This document shows, piece after piece, positions 25,908 to 34,198 of a stretch of 37,422 bases of DNA (position 1 is its first letter; each line of letters starts with the position of its first letter). The DNA is from Synechococcaceae cyanobacterium SM2_3_2 (GTDB lineage: Bacteria > Cyanobacteriota > Cyanobacteriia > Thermostichales > Thermostichaceae). Location: the NCBI GenBank assembly GCA_012031565.1, contig JAAUUM010000015.1, forward strand, positions 1 through 37,422, in the 5' to 3' direction. Under the pieces are notes generated by a model, which was given only the letters and a program-made list of their open reading frames with translations, was not told the origin of the DNA and made no database searches. Made by a program: the position numbers and the translations under genes.

Positions 25908-26942
25908 ATGAATGGAACCGTAAGCACCCACCCTCAGCCCAGCCTGACCACCGCCAGCTCCCCCAGGGATCTGCTTGGGGTGAGCAACTTAAGCAAGCGA
26001 TTTCCCGTGGGGCGGGGCCAACACCTCTATGCGGTTGACCAGTTGGATTTCTCCATTGGCCAAGGAGAGAGTGTGGGTTTGGTGGGTGAATCGGGCTGCG
26101 GCAAATCCACCCTGATTCGATTGATCACTCGATTATTGGATCCCAGTCAGGGGGAGATTTGGTTTGAGGGCACTCTGATCAGCGGGATCCCGGTGCGGCA
26201 GTTTGTTCAGCATCCAGTCCGGGCGCAGTTGCAGATGGTCTTTCAGGATCCCTCCGATAGTCTCAACCCCCGCTTTACAGCGTTGGACACCATCACCGAG
26301 CCGATCAAACGACTGACCCAGACCAGAGATGCTCAGGTACTCCGGCAACGAGCCGAAGAATTGGCGGATTGGGTGGGCCTGCCTACCGCCCTGTTGAGTC
26401 GCTATCCCCACCAGCTCTCGGGGGGTCAAAAGGCCAGAGTTGGCATTGCCCGCGCCATCGCCCTCAATCCCAAATTGTTAATCCTGGACGAACCGACCTC
26501 AGCTTTGGATGTGTCAGTCCAGGCGATCATCCTCCACTTACTGGCGGATCTAAAAGCTCGTTTGGGCATGAGCTATCTGTTTGTCTCGCACGATCTCAAC
26601 GTGGTGCGTCTGCTCTGCGATCGGATTATGGTCATGTATTTGGGCAAGATCGTGGAGACGGGGCCAGCGGAGCAGATCTTTAACCATCCTCAGCATCCCT
26701 ATACGCAGGCTTTGATCACGGCGATCCCCAGTTTTGAGGCGAAACCTAAGCCGATTGCATTGGCGGGAGAGCCTCGCAGCCCTATCGACCCCGATGCCAA
26801 GGTTTGTCGACTCTATGGCCGCTGCGCTCAGGCCACCGAGCGGTGTCAGCAAGAAAGTCCAGTGCTACGTGCCATCGCCCACGACCATAGTGTGGCCTGC
26901 CACTACCCGCTGTCTGAATCGGCTGGGGTGCCCTCGATGTGA
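25908..26942 (+). CDS. ABC importer ATPase, DppF type
   Basis: Second ATPase of the importer, 344 residues. Walker A GESGCGKSTLIRL (about 64-76), Q loop MVFQDPSDSLNPRF, signature LSGGQKARVGIARA, Walker B LLILDEPTSALDVS, switch His in LFVSHDLNVV. The C-terminal Cys-containing domain (CRLYGRCAQATERC then CHYPL) is complete. It closes the five-gene operon (binding protein, two permeases, two ATPases), which is convergent with the small secreted protein gene, leaving only 13 bases between stops. Confidence 0.95.
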   Translation: MNGTVSTHPQPSLTTASSPRDLLGVSNLSKRFPVGRGQHLYAVDQLDFSIGQGESVGLVGESGCGKSTLIRLITRLLDPSQGEIWFEGTLISGIPVRQFVQHPVRAQLQMVFQDPSDSLNPRFTALDTITEPIKRLTQTRDAQVLRQRAEELADWVGLPTALLSRYPHQLSGGQKARVGIARAIALNPKLLILDEPTSALDVSVQAIILHLLADLKARLGMSYLFVSHDLNVVRLLCDRIMVMYLGKIVETGPAEQIFNHPQHPYTQALITAIPSFEAKPKPIALAGEPRSPIDPDAKVCRLYGRCAQATERCQQESPVLRAIAHDHSVACHYPLSESAGVPSM

Positions 26943-26955
26943 TGTCGGCAAGATA

Positions 26956-27429
26956 TCAAAACGCACATCCGGGATGGACGGGATCCTGACTGGCCAGATC
27001 CACAGCAAAGTCTAGGGGTAGCTCCACCGTCTCAAATCCTTCCGCCACCGTTCCTTGCATCGCTTGAGTCCCATACCCATCCGGATCCAGGTGGGCGCGA
27101 ACAATCACCTCTTGCTCTGGTGAAAGAGCCACTGCTCCGCCTGAGCGGGTAAAGGGCTGCTCGTCCACATGGCTGTGAAACAGGATCCGTCGATAGAGCA
27201 GCTCTCCCTCTGGGGTCAGCACCTCCCACCAGTTGGCATACTGATCGCAGCCCGTATCAGGACTCTCAATGGTGACGGCGAACTGATAGGCCAAGGGATC
27301 CCCGCTGATCTCAACAGCGATCACCTCAGCTTGGGGAGACAAGGGTTGAGCTGTGCCGGGACTGCCCAGCAAAGAACTGGATATCATCAGGATTCCGATC
27401 CAGAGCCGTTTCATGAGTTTGATGATCAC
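26956..27429 (-). CDS. Small secreted protein, unknown function
   Basis: 157 residues (152 from the second ATG at 27414, MKRLWIG). A Sec-type signal peptide is clear: basic start, hydrophobic core LWIGILMISSSLLG and a likely cleavage after GTAQ (about residue 28). The mature part is a beta-rich domain with VIAVEISGDPLAYQFAVTIE, two cysteines (TGCDQYANWWEV and the C-terminal PGCAF) that could form a disulfide, and ILFHSHVDEQPF. It begins 15 bases after the response regulator stop, so it is probably the third gene of the kinase-regulator operon. I do not recognise a family. Confidence 0.7.
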   Translation of the reverse strand: MIIKLMKRLWIGILMISSSLLGSPGTAQPLSPQAEVIAVEISGDPLAYQFAVTIESPDTGCDQYANWWEVLTPEGELLYRRILFHSHVDEQPFTRSGGAVALSPEQEVIVRAHLDPDGYGTQAMQGTVAEGFETVELPLDFAVDLASQDPVHPGCAF

Positions 27430-27443
27430 TCTCCAACAGTATT

Positions 27444-28087
27444 CTAGGAAAATTTAGTCTGTTGCAAAACGGTCAAAACTGCCTGGGTGCGATCCCGAAC
27501 TCCCAGCTTGTGCAGGATGGAATGGACATGAACCCTGACAGTGCCCGTGCTGATGAACAAGTCTGTGGCGATCTCTTGGTTGCTTTTGCCCTGAGCCATG
27601 AGCAGCAGAATTTCTTGCGGGGGGTAAGGGTATCCCATTGGGCAGGCTGTAAAGGGGGGGTGAGACCCTGGCGCAGGGAAGCAGTGGCGGTGGGATCCCA
27701 CCAAGAGGCCCCGGCCACAATAGAGCGAATGGCCAGTAAAAGAGAGTCTGCCGGGATCCCTTTGAGACAGTAACCTGCGGATCCGGCTTGGATCAATTGG
27801 GCGATCAGGCTGGGGCGAGAGTGGGATGTGAGGATGAGGATGGGCAGTTGGGGATGGCTGTTTTGGAGTTGACGGCAGGTTTCCAGGCCGCCTAAGCCGG
27901 GTAAGCCAATGTCGAGAATCACAGCATCGAGAGGTTGCGATTGGGCGATATCGAGAGCAGTCTCGCCGTCTTCAGCCTCCAAAAGAGATAGAACATCCGG
28001 CTCTTGGCGCAAGCGGGTGGCAAGTCCGAGACGGAATAGTTCATCATCCTCGACCAGTAGTAAATGTAAGGGCTGACTCATCGTCAT
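27444..28087 (-). pseudogene. NarL/LuxR-type response regulator, frameshifted before the HTH
   Basis: The receiver domain (about 1-125) is intact: LLVEDDELF, phosphoacceptor Asp in AVILDIGLPG, and Lys in AGYCLKGIP. The LuxR-type DNA-binding domain should follow DTLTPR, but the frame slips at about 27615-27625. The correct continuation is in another frame: EILLLMAQGKSNQEIATDLF then TGTVRVHVHSILHKLGV, ending at 27444. The usual LTPRExEIL consensus suggests a loss of four bases (or one). As written, the receiver frame ends in nonsense residues, so DNA binding would be lost. Its start ATG overlaps the kinase stop by one base (TGATG). Confidence 0.85.
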
Positions 28088-29157
28088 CAGGGGTAAAAGG
28101 GGATCCTTACTTCCAATTTTGCGCCTCGGTGGGGGCGATTTTCGGCCCAGATTTTGCCGTGGTGGGCTTCGATGATTTGGCGACTGAGATAAAGTCCTAA
28201 CCCGGTGCCTGTGGTTTGTCGCTGATTTTCTCCTTGATAAAAACGCTCGAAGAGATGGGGCAGTTCGGGGGGAGGGATCCCTTGCCCTTGATCCAATACT
28301 TGCAGACTACAGTGATGGCCGTCGGATCCCAGCTTCAGATCCACTCGTCCGCCACGGGGGGAATGTTGGATGGCATTGATCAGCAGGTTGGAGAGGACGC
28401 GCCGCAGTTGGAGGGGATCCCCCTGCAGGAGAAGGGTGGGGCGAAATTCGGAGTGGAGGGGGCTAACCCGTAGGGTGATGCGGCGATGGGTGGCTAGATC
28501 TGTCAGGCTGGCAGCGGTGTCTTCGGCCAGGGCAAAGATATCGACGGTTTCGGGGTGCAGATGTAAGCCTTCTAGGTCGATGCGATAGACATCGACCAGG
28601 GTTTCCACCAGTTGCAGGGTGGTGCGTTGACTGCGGGCCATGATACTGAGCACCTGTTTTTGGGCGGGACTCAGGGATCCGAAGTGTCCTTGGAGAAGCA
28701 GAGATAGGGTTTCTAGGGATCCCAGCAGGGGGGTTTTTAGGTCGTGGGTGAGGGTGGCGTCAAAGTCCTCTCTAATTTGGACAAGGTGTTGGGCGGCTTG
28801 CAGTTGGGCTTGTTGTTGAAGCAAGGTCTGTTGGCGCTCTTGATTGATGGCCGCCAGGATCCCGGTGACCGCAAGGGCTAGACAGGCGATCAGGCGGTTC
28901 AAAAGATCGACACTGGAGTAAGCAGAAGGATCGGGGATCCACAGGTTGGAGAGGGTGAGGAGGATGGAGAGAGGAATGGTGAGACGGATCCAGTCTTTGC
29001 CGCTGAGCAGGATAGGGCCTGTGTAGAGATAGCCAAAGACATAGGGAACAGGGGTCAGATATTCCAGCATCAAAATAATGACAAAGAGTGCCACCAAGCG
29101 CAGTCTGTGGGGGGATGACAAAGGCATAGCGAGTATGGAGCTGCAAAGTGTTGTCAT
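28087..29157 (-). CDS. Membrane sensor histidine kinase next to the kdp operon
   Basis: 356-residue kinase with an N-terminal membrane domain of about four helices (residues about 18-115, for example LVALFVIILMLEYLTPVPYV and LIACLALAVTGILAAI) and almost no extracytoplasmic sensor domain, a coiled coil rich in Gln (QQQAQLQAAQ), HisKA with THDLKTPLLGSLE, and an ATPase domain with N box LLINAIQHSP, G1 VLDQGQGIPP and G2 GTGLGLYLSRQ. A kinase without periplasmic domain usually senses the membrane or the cytoplasm. It is followed by its response regulator and is divergent from the kdp operon. An alternative start is ATG 29127. Confidence 0.93.
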   Translation of the reverse strand: MTTLCSSILAMPLSSPHRLRLVALFVIILMLEYLTPVPYVFGYLYTGPILLSGKDWIRLTIPLSILLTLSNLWIPDPSAYSSVDLLNRLIACLALAVTGILAAINQERQQTLLQQQAQLQAAQHLVQIREDFDATLTHDLKTPLLGSLETLSLLLQGHFGSLSPAQKQVLSIMARSQRTTLQLVETLVDVYRIDLEGLHLHPETVDIFALAEDTAASLTDLATHRRITLRVSPLHSEFRPTLLLQGDPLQLRRVLSNLLINAIQHSPRGGRVDLKLGSDGHHCSLQVLDQGQGIPPPELPHLFERFYQGENQRQTTGTGLGLYLSRQIIEAHHGKIWAENRPHRGAKLEVRIPFYP

Positions 29158-29206
29158 AGCGCAAAAGGGTCAGGGTTGAGAAGAGATCCTGTGGCAAGAG
29201 TCGGGA

Positions 29207-29237
29207 TCTATATCTCAGGGTATAGAAGGTCTATATC
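29207..29237 (+). promoter_or_regulatory. Direct repeat TCTATATC, candidate operator of the kdp/kinase intergenic region
   Basis: TCTATATC occurs at 29207-29214 and 29230-29237, 23 bases apart (about two helix turns), with the reverse-oriented TATAGA between them. It lies in the 218-base divergent gap between the histidine kinase and the first RCK_C gene and could be a binding site for a regulator; nothing more is seen. Confidence 0.3.
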
Positions 29238-29349
29238 CAGACGTATGTTTTGACGTTCAAATGAGCGTCAGAGCATTTTTAGGGGGACATTTTCCTTCAT
29301 GATTGAACTGTGCCTAAGTTGAACTAACCCGCAGGCAGACCTTTTTAGG

Positions 29350-29367
29350 TTAGATGCTCCCATCTAA
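29350..29367 (+). promoter_or_regulatory. Hairpin just before the first RCK_C start codon
   Basis: TTAGATG-CTCC-CATCTAA is a perfect 7-bp stem with a 4-base loop ending 8 bases before ATG 29376. It occupies the ribosome-binding region, which has no Shine-Dalgarno sequence. CTAACC (29323-29328) and GGTTAG (29348-29353) could form an alternative pairing, so the leader may switch. Confidence 0.4.
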
Positions 29368-29375
29368 AACGAATT

Positions 29376-29645
29376 ATGAAAGACATTGCACCTGTAACCA
29401 TGCAGGTCTGGATTCAACCTCATAGTCTTTATGCTGGTAAACGGCTGAGCGATATTCCTCTGCCAGAGGGTTGTTACCTACTAGGATTGGTCAGAGATCA
29501 TCGACTGCTTGAAGATAATTCAGATCTTGAAATTGAGATTAATGATTACATTTTGGCCGTAGCTTTGGATCCCACTCATACCGCTCATCTTGACTCAGTT
29601 TTGAAGCGAATTGAGAAGCATATTGAGATGACTGGTGCAGAATAA
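29376..29645 (+). CDS. Stand-alone RCK_C (TrkA-C)-like protein 1 of the kdp operon
   Basis: 89-residue soluble protein with the pattern of an RCK_C/TrkA-C domain: [46 protein letters not shown], then a helix HLDSVLKRIEKHI. RCK_C domains sit at the C terminus of K+ channel and transporter regulators and bind small ligands; c-di-AMP is bound by some (KtrA, CpaA). Here the domain is a free protein with no RCK_N (NAD-binding) part and no membrane segment. It is 38 bases upstream of a paralogue and in line with kdpA, so a role in regulating K+ uptake is likely. The assignment to RCK_C rests on pattern only. Confidence 0.7.
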   Translation: MKDIAPVTMQVWIQPHSLYAGKRLSDIPLPEGCYLLGLVRDHRLLEDNSDLEIEINDYILAVALDPTHTAHLDSVLKRIEKHIEMTGAE

Positions 29646-29683
29646 AACATCTGAGATAGTCAGCGTTTCCTCAGAGATCAATT

Positions 29684-29992
29684 ATGAATGGCATGTCTCC
29701 ATTACCCATAAAATCATGGATTCAACCTTTGAGTTGCTATCGAGGCCAATGTTTAAGTCAGATTCCCATGCCTGAATCCTGTCAGATTTTGGGCATAGTG
29801 CGAGAACGGTTGGGGGACATGTCTTTATCAACTCAGCCCGATAGATCCCGGTACTTAATTTGGGCTGAGCAGGATCCAGAAATTCAGTTCAATGATTACA
29901 TTTTAGCAGTGGCGCTGAATCCAATGTATGCCCCCAAACTGGAACTGGTTTTGGGCCGGTTTGAGACTCAAGATCGTTGTTTATTGAGCTAA
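29684..29992 (+). CDS. Stand-alone RCK_C (TrkA-C)-like protein 2 of the kdp operon
   Basis: 102-residue paralogue of the preceding protein. Shared positions include [20 protein letters not shown], the LGIVRERL strand, the [12 protein letters not shown] core and a final helix [10 protein letters not shown]. It has an insertion (about 47-62, [15 protein letters not shown]) that the first copy lacks. Its stop is only 5 bases before the kdpA start codon, so translation is probably coupled. The pair could form a heterodimer, since RCK_C domains dimerise. No transmembrane segment. An alternative start is the second Met (MSPLPIKS). Confidence 0.7.
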   Translation: MNGMSPLPIKSWIQPLSCYRGQCLSQIPMPESCQILGIVRERLGDMSLSTQPDRSRYLIWAEQDPEIQFNDYILAVALNPMYAPKLELVLGRFETQDRCLLS

Positions 29993-29997
29993 TTACA

Positions 29998-31693
29998 ATG
30001 CTTATCCAAGGTTTTCTCCAAATTGGGATCACGCTTTTATTGATGATTCCGACCGTCTTCTTACTCGGGCCGTATATGGCAAGAGTGTTTCTCAAAGAAA
30101 AAACAATCTTAGATCCCATTGGGATCCCGGTTGAGAGACTCATTTACGGAGTTTGCGGGATCTGGATCCATCCTGAGCTATCGATGACCGGATGGGGGTA
30201 TCTCAGGGCGGTGCTATATTCCAATCTTTGGATGACATTGTCAGTATTTTTGATCATCATGTTTCAGTGGGCGTTGCCCTTTAATCCCACAGGCTTAGAT
30301 GCCCCGAACTGGGATCTGGCCCTGCATACGGCACTTTCATTTGTCACCAATACCAATCAACAGCACTATTCTGGAGAAAATACTTACACCTATTTCACCC
30401 AAATCGGCGCGCTCGGATTCATGATGTTTACCTCGGCGGCTTCAGGAATTGCGGTGGCGATTGCCTTTATCCGTGGTCTGACAGGGCGACCTTTGGGCAA
30501 TTTTTATGAGGATTTAATTCGGGCGATCACTCGCATTTTATTGCCTATCTCCCTTGTGGGCGGGATCCTTTTGTTGATATTGGGGGTGCCGGAAACCTTG
30601 GCGGGGCCAGCAGTGGTGACCACATTAGAGGGATCCAGGCAAGCAATTGCCAGAGGCCCAGTGGCACACTTTGAGATCATCAAAGAATTGGGAGAAAATG
30701 GGGGTGGCTTTTTTGGGATTAATTCCGCCCATCCCTACGAAAATCCCACTACATTGACCAACTTGATTGAAACATTGATCATGTTGGCGATTCCGTCCAG
30801 CTTGATTGTGACCTATGAGATTTTTGCTAATAATATCAAGCAAGCCTGGTTACTATTTGGCATGGTCTTTGCCATCTTTGCATTACTGATTGGTGCGACA
30901 GCGGTTGGGGAGTTTTGGGGCAATCCGCTAGTAAATGAACGACTGGGATCCCAGTGGCCCAATATGGAGGGGAAAGAGGTTCGCTTTGGCTGGGCGCAGA
31001 CAGCTTTTTGGGCAGTTTCCACAACAGCTACTATGTGTGGGGCAATCAATGGACTGCATGATTCCCTGATGCCGCCTGGAGGATTTTCCACCCTGTTGAA
31101 TATGTTTTTGCAAATTATTTGGGGGGGGACAAGGCACAGGAACCGCCTATCTGTTCATTTTCCTAATTCTCACCGTCTTCTTGACAGGATTGATGGTGGG
31201 CCGAACGCCAGAGTTTTTAGGACGGAAAATTGAAAAACAGGAGATTGTTTTAGCCAGCGTCATCTTGTTAGTTCACCCAATCCTGATCTTGATTCCCAGT
31301 GCAATCTCGATTGGGATCCCCGATCTATCCGGCATCAGCAACCCAGGATCCCATGGGATCTCTCAGGTGGTCTATGAGTATGCTTCTGCTGCCGCCAATA
31401 ATGGATCCGGGTTTGAGGGATTGGGGGATGGCAGCTTGTGGTGGAATCTCAGCGCGGTAGGGGTGATAGCAGTGGGACGATATGTGCCCATTATGGCTTT
31501 GTTGCTGTTGGCGGATGGCATGAGTCGTAAGCAACCCGTGCCTGAAACTGCTGGAACCTTGCGGACAGACAGCGGATTATTTACCGGAGTGACGGCAGGA
31601 ACCATCTTGATTTTGGGCTTGCTGACTTTTCTACCCGTATTAGCGTTAGGGCCAATTGCCGAAGGTTTTCAACTTGCAAGTGGATTGAGATAG
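29998..31693 (+). pseudogene. kdpA: K+-transporting ATPase subunit A, frameshifted at a G8 run
   Basis: Membrane subunit of the KdpFABC pump that selects and translocates K+. ATG 29998 ([16 protein letters not shown]) fits the family better than the TTG at 29977. Selectivity-filter segments are visible: [11 protein letters not shown] (first), [15 protein letters not shown] (second), [14 protein letters not shown] (third), and [12 protein letters not shown] (fourth). The first three are in the first frame (to 31233); the fourth is in the second frame (31181-31693). The shift is at the G8 run 31121-31128: seven Gs would read [14 protein letters not shown], the family sequence. The restored protein would have about 564 residues, normal length. 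One extra G, by real mutation or by sequencing error, breaks the gene. Confidence 0.9.
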
Positions 31694-31791
31694 CCCAGGG
31701 CCATCTATTCAGTTAGTCGGGCCTAAAAAACACCCATTAGTTGGCACTTATCCAGTTATTTATCTCAGTTTTTGTAGGAGTGACTTCAATC

Positions 31792-33879
31792 ATGCTGTCA
31801 TTTGTAAATCCTCGCCAACCACGCGGCCCTAGAGGGCTACGTCGCCATACCCCCAAAGTCAATACTCAGGGCATCTATCGTAGAGCTATCAAAGAGGCTT
31901 TTCGCAAGTTGGATCCCCGTGTTATGGTTCGCAACCCCGTCATGTTTATTGTCTGGGTCGGGACAGTTATCACATTTTTTCTCACCTTGGATCCCAATTT
32001 ATTCGGCACCGGATCTGAAGAGAATCTACGCTTATTTAACGGATTGATTACGTTTATCTTGTTTTTTACACTTGTCTTTGCCAACTTTGCAGAATCAGTA
32101 GCGGAAGGACGGGGTAAAGCTCAGGCAGATTCTCTGAAAACTATCCAATCTGACACCCTTGCCCACAAGATTTTATCTGACGGATCCCTGCAAGATATCA
32201 GCTCTACCCAACTGCGAAAAGGGGATCTGATCAAAGTGATTGGGGGTGAAATGATCCCTGCCGATGGAGAAGTTGTGCAAGGGGTTGCCTCAGTGGATGA
32301 ATCTGCCATCACAGGTGAATCAGCTCCAGTTCTCAAAGAGCCGGGATCCGATGTGGCTAGCTCAGTCACGGGAGGCACACGGATCCTGTCGGATGAGTTG
32401 TCGATTCGGGTGACGGCAGATCCTGGAAAGGGTTTTATTGATCGGATGATCGCTTTGGTGGAAGGGGCGGAACGGGCTAAAACTCCCAATGAAATTGCCC
32501 TGACAGTTTTATTAGCCGTATTGACGCAAGTATTTCTGGTGGTAGTGGCTACACTTTTACCTTTAGCGAGCTACATAGAAAACCCAGTTAGCATTGCTGT
32601 CTTGGTGGCTCTTTTGGTAGCGCTAATCCCTACAACGATTGGCGGCTTACTCAGTGCTATTGGCATTGCTGGTATGGATCGAGTGTCATAGTTTAATGTG
32701 ATTGCCACTTCAGGACGCGCAGTAGAAGCCTGTGGTGATATCAATACTTTGATTCTGGATAAAACTGGAACGATTACACTGGGTAATCGTTTAGCAGAAG
32801 AGTTTATTCCTGTTAATGGTCACACAGAGATGGAGGTGGCAGAAGTTGCCCTCAAATCTAGTCACTTTGATGAAACACCGGAGGGTAAATCCATTGTCAA
32901 ATTGGCAATTACTATGGGGATCCGCCGATCTGGCGATCTCCAATCAGCGGAAGGGATAGAATTCTCTGCCAAGACCCGCATGAGTGGCACCAATTTTCCA
33001 GATGGCACAGAATATCGTAAAGGAGCAGTGGATTCCATCAAGGGTTTTGTCCGCTCTCGTGGGGGATCCTTATCTCCTGATTTGGACAAAGCCTATGAAG
33101 ATATTTCACTTGTGGGCGGCACACCTTTGGCTGTCTGTAAAGGGGGAGAATTGTATGGGGTGATTTATCTCAAAGACATCATTAAACCGGGGATCCGGGA
33201 GCGATTTGATCAACTGCGTCGCATGGGCATCCGTACCATTATGTTGACTGGAGATAACCGGATTACAGCCCAAGTCATTGCCCGTGAAGCAGGTGTCGAT
33301 GACTATATTGCTGAAGCAACCCCCGAAGATAAAATTCGTGTCATCCAGGAAGAACAAGCTCGGGGAAAATTGGTAGCCATGACCGGAGATGGGACTAATG
33401 ATGCCCCAGCGTTAGCCCAAGCCAATGTGGGAGTGGCCATGAATTCTGGCACACAAGCTGCCAAAGAAGCAGCCAATATGGTGGACTTAGATTCGGATCC
33501 CACCAAGCTCATTGATATCGTCACGATTGGGAAACAACTTTTGATCACGAGAGGAGCTTTGACAACCTTCTCTCTGGCTAACGATATTGCCAAATACTTT
33601 GCTATCATCCCAGCCTTATTTGCGGGCATTGGGCTTGAGAGATTGAATGTGATGGGACTAGCCAGTCCAAATTCAGCTATTCTTTCAGCATTAATTTACA
33701 ATGCTTTGATCATTCCTGCCTTGATTCCATTAGCTCTAAAAGGTGTTGAGTTTCGCCCTTTGACCGCCAATGAATTATTGAGGAGAAATATCTTTATTTT
33801 TGGACTGGGCGGTGTTGTGGCCCCTTTTGTGGCGATTAAAGTGATTGATATTGTTATCGATGGGATCGGGCTTGCTTAA
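31792..33879 (+). pseudogene. kdpB: K+-transporting ATPase ATP-binding subunit B, interrupted by in-frame TAG
   Basis: P-type ATPase subunit that energises K+ uptake. I start it at ATG 31792, 10 bases after TAGGAG; the ORF track starts at TTG 31741. The actuator motif TGESAPV (about 173-179) and the membrane helix IPTTIGGLLSAIGIAGMDR are in the first part. A TAG at 32689-32691 (codon 300) follows MDRVS; the same frame goes on with [27 protein letters not shown] (phosphorylated Asp), [21 protein letters not shown] and [14 protein letters not shown] to 33879. Family members have Gln at this point (CAG to TAG by one transition). Restored length is about 695 residues, normal. The downstream GTG at 32698 has no ribosome binding site. 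Confidence 0.9.
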
Positions 33880-33926
33880 TGGATTATTCTCAGTAACGAC
33901 TTGTTGAGCTAGATATAGGTGCCAAA

Positions 33927-34187
33927 ATGAAGTCTTTCAAACATTTCTCGCGTATACCACCCGCGCTGTCCTTGACCTTCTCTGTGGGAGTTGCTCGAAA
34001 TTGGCGGCTATTGACTCAATTGCTGGTGGTCTTAATTATTTCAGATCTGTTAGTGATTACTCCCGCTGTTTGGGCACAGGGATCCCTATCCCTTCTACAA
34101 GCCTGGGCATTAGGGGTTTTGGGATTGGTAGCTGTTGGTTTATCGATCTATTTGTTTATGGTGATTTTTCAGCCAGAACGTTTTTGA
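33927..34187 (+). CDS. KdpF-like small subunit with extra N-terminal helix (KdpG position)
   Basis: 86-residue membrane peptide between kdpB and kdpC. It has two hydrophobic helices: LLVVLIISDLLVITPAVW (about 33-50) and ALGVLGLVAVGLSIYLFMVI (about 61-80), and ends in FQPERF. The end YLFMVIFQPERF is the signature of KdpF, the single-helix stabilising subunit of the Kdp complex, which is only about 30 residues in most bacteria. The extra N-terminal helix and the place between B and C agree with kdpG of the Anabaena kdpABGCD operons. 47 bases separate it from kdpB and 11 from kdpC. Confidence 0.7.
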   Translation: MKSFKHFSRIPPALSLTFSVGVARNWRLLTQLLVVLIISDLLVITPAVWAQGSLSLLQAWALGVLGLVAVGLSIYLFMVIFQPERF

Positions 34188-34198
34188 GGATTTTGGTC

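Noticed and set aside
31121-31128. G8 run always causing frameshift
   Set aside because: A similar G8 run in the TauE gene (about 9368-9375) is read correctly as GIGGGV, so long G runs are tolerated and the kdpA case is specific.
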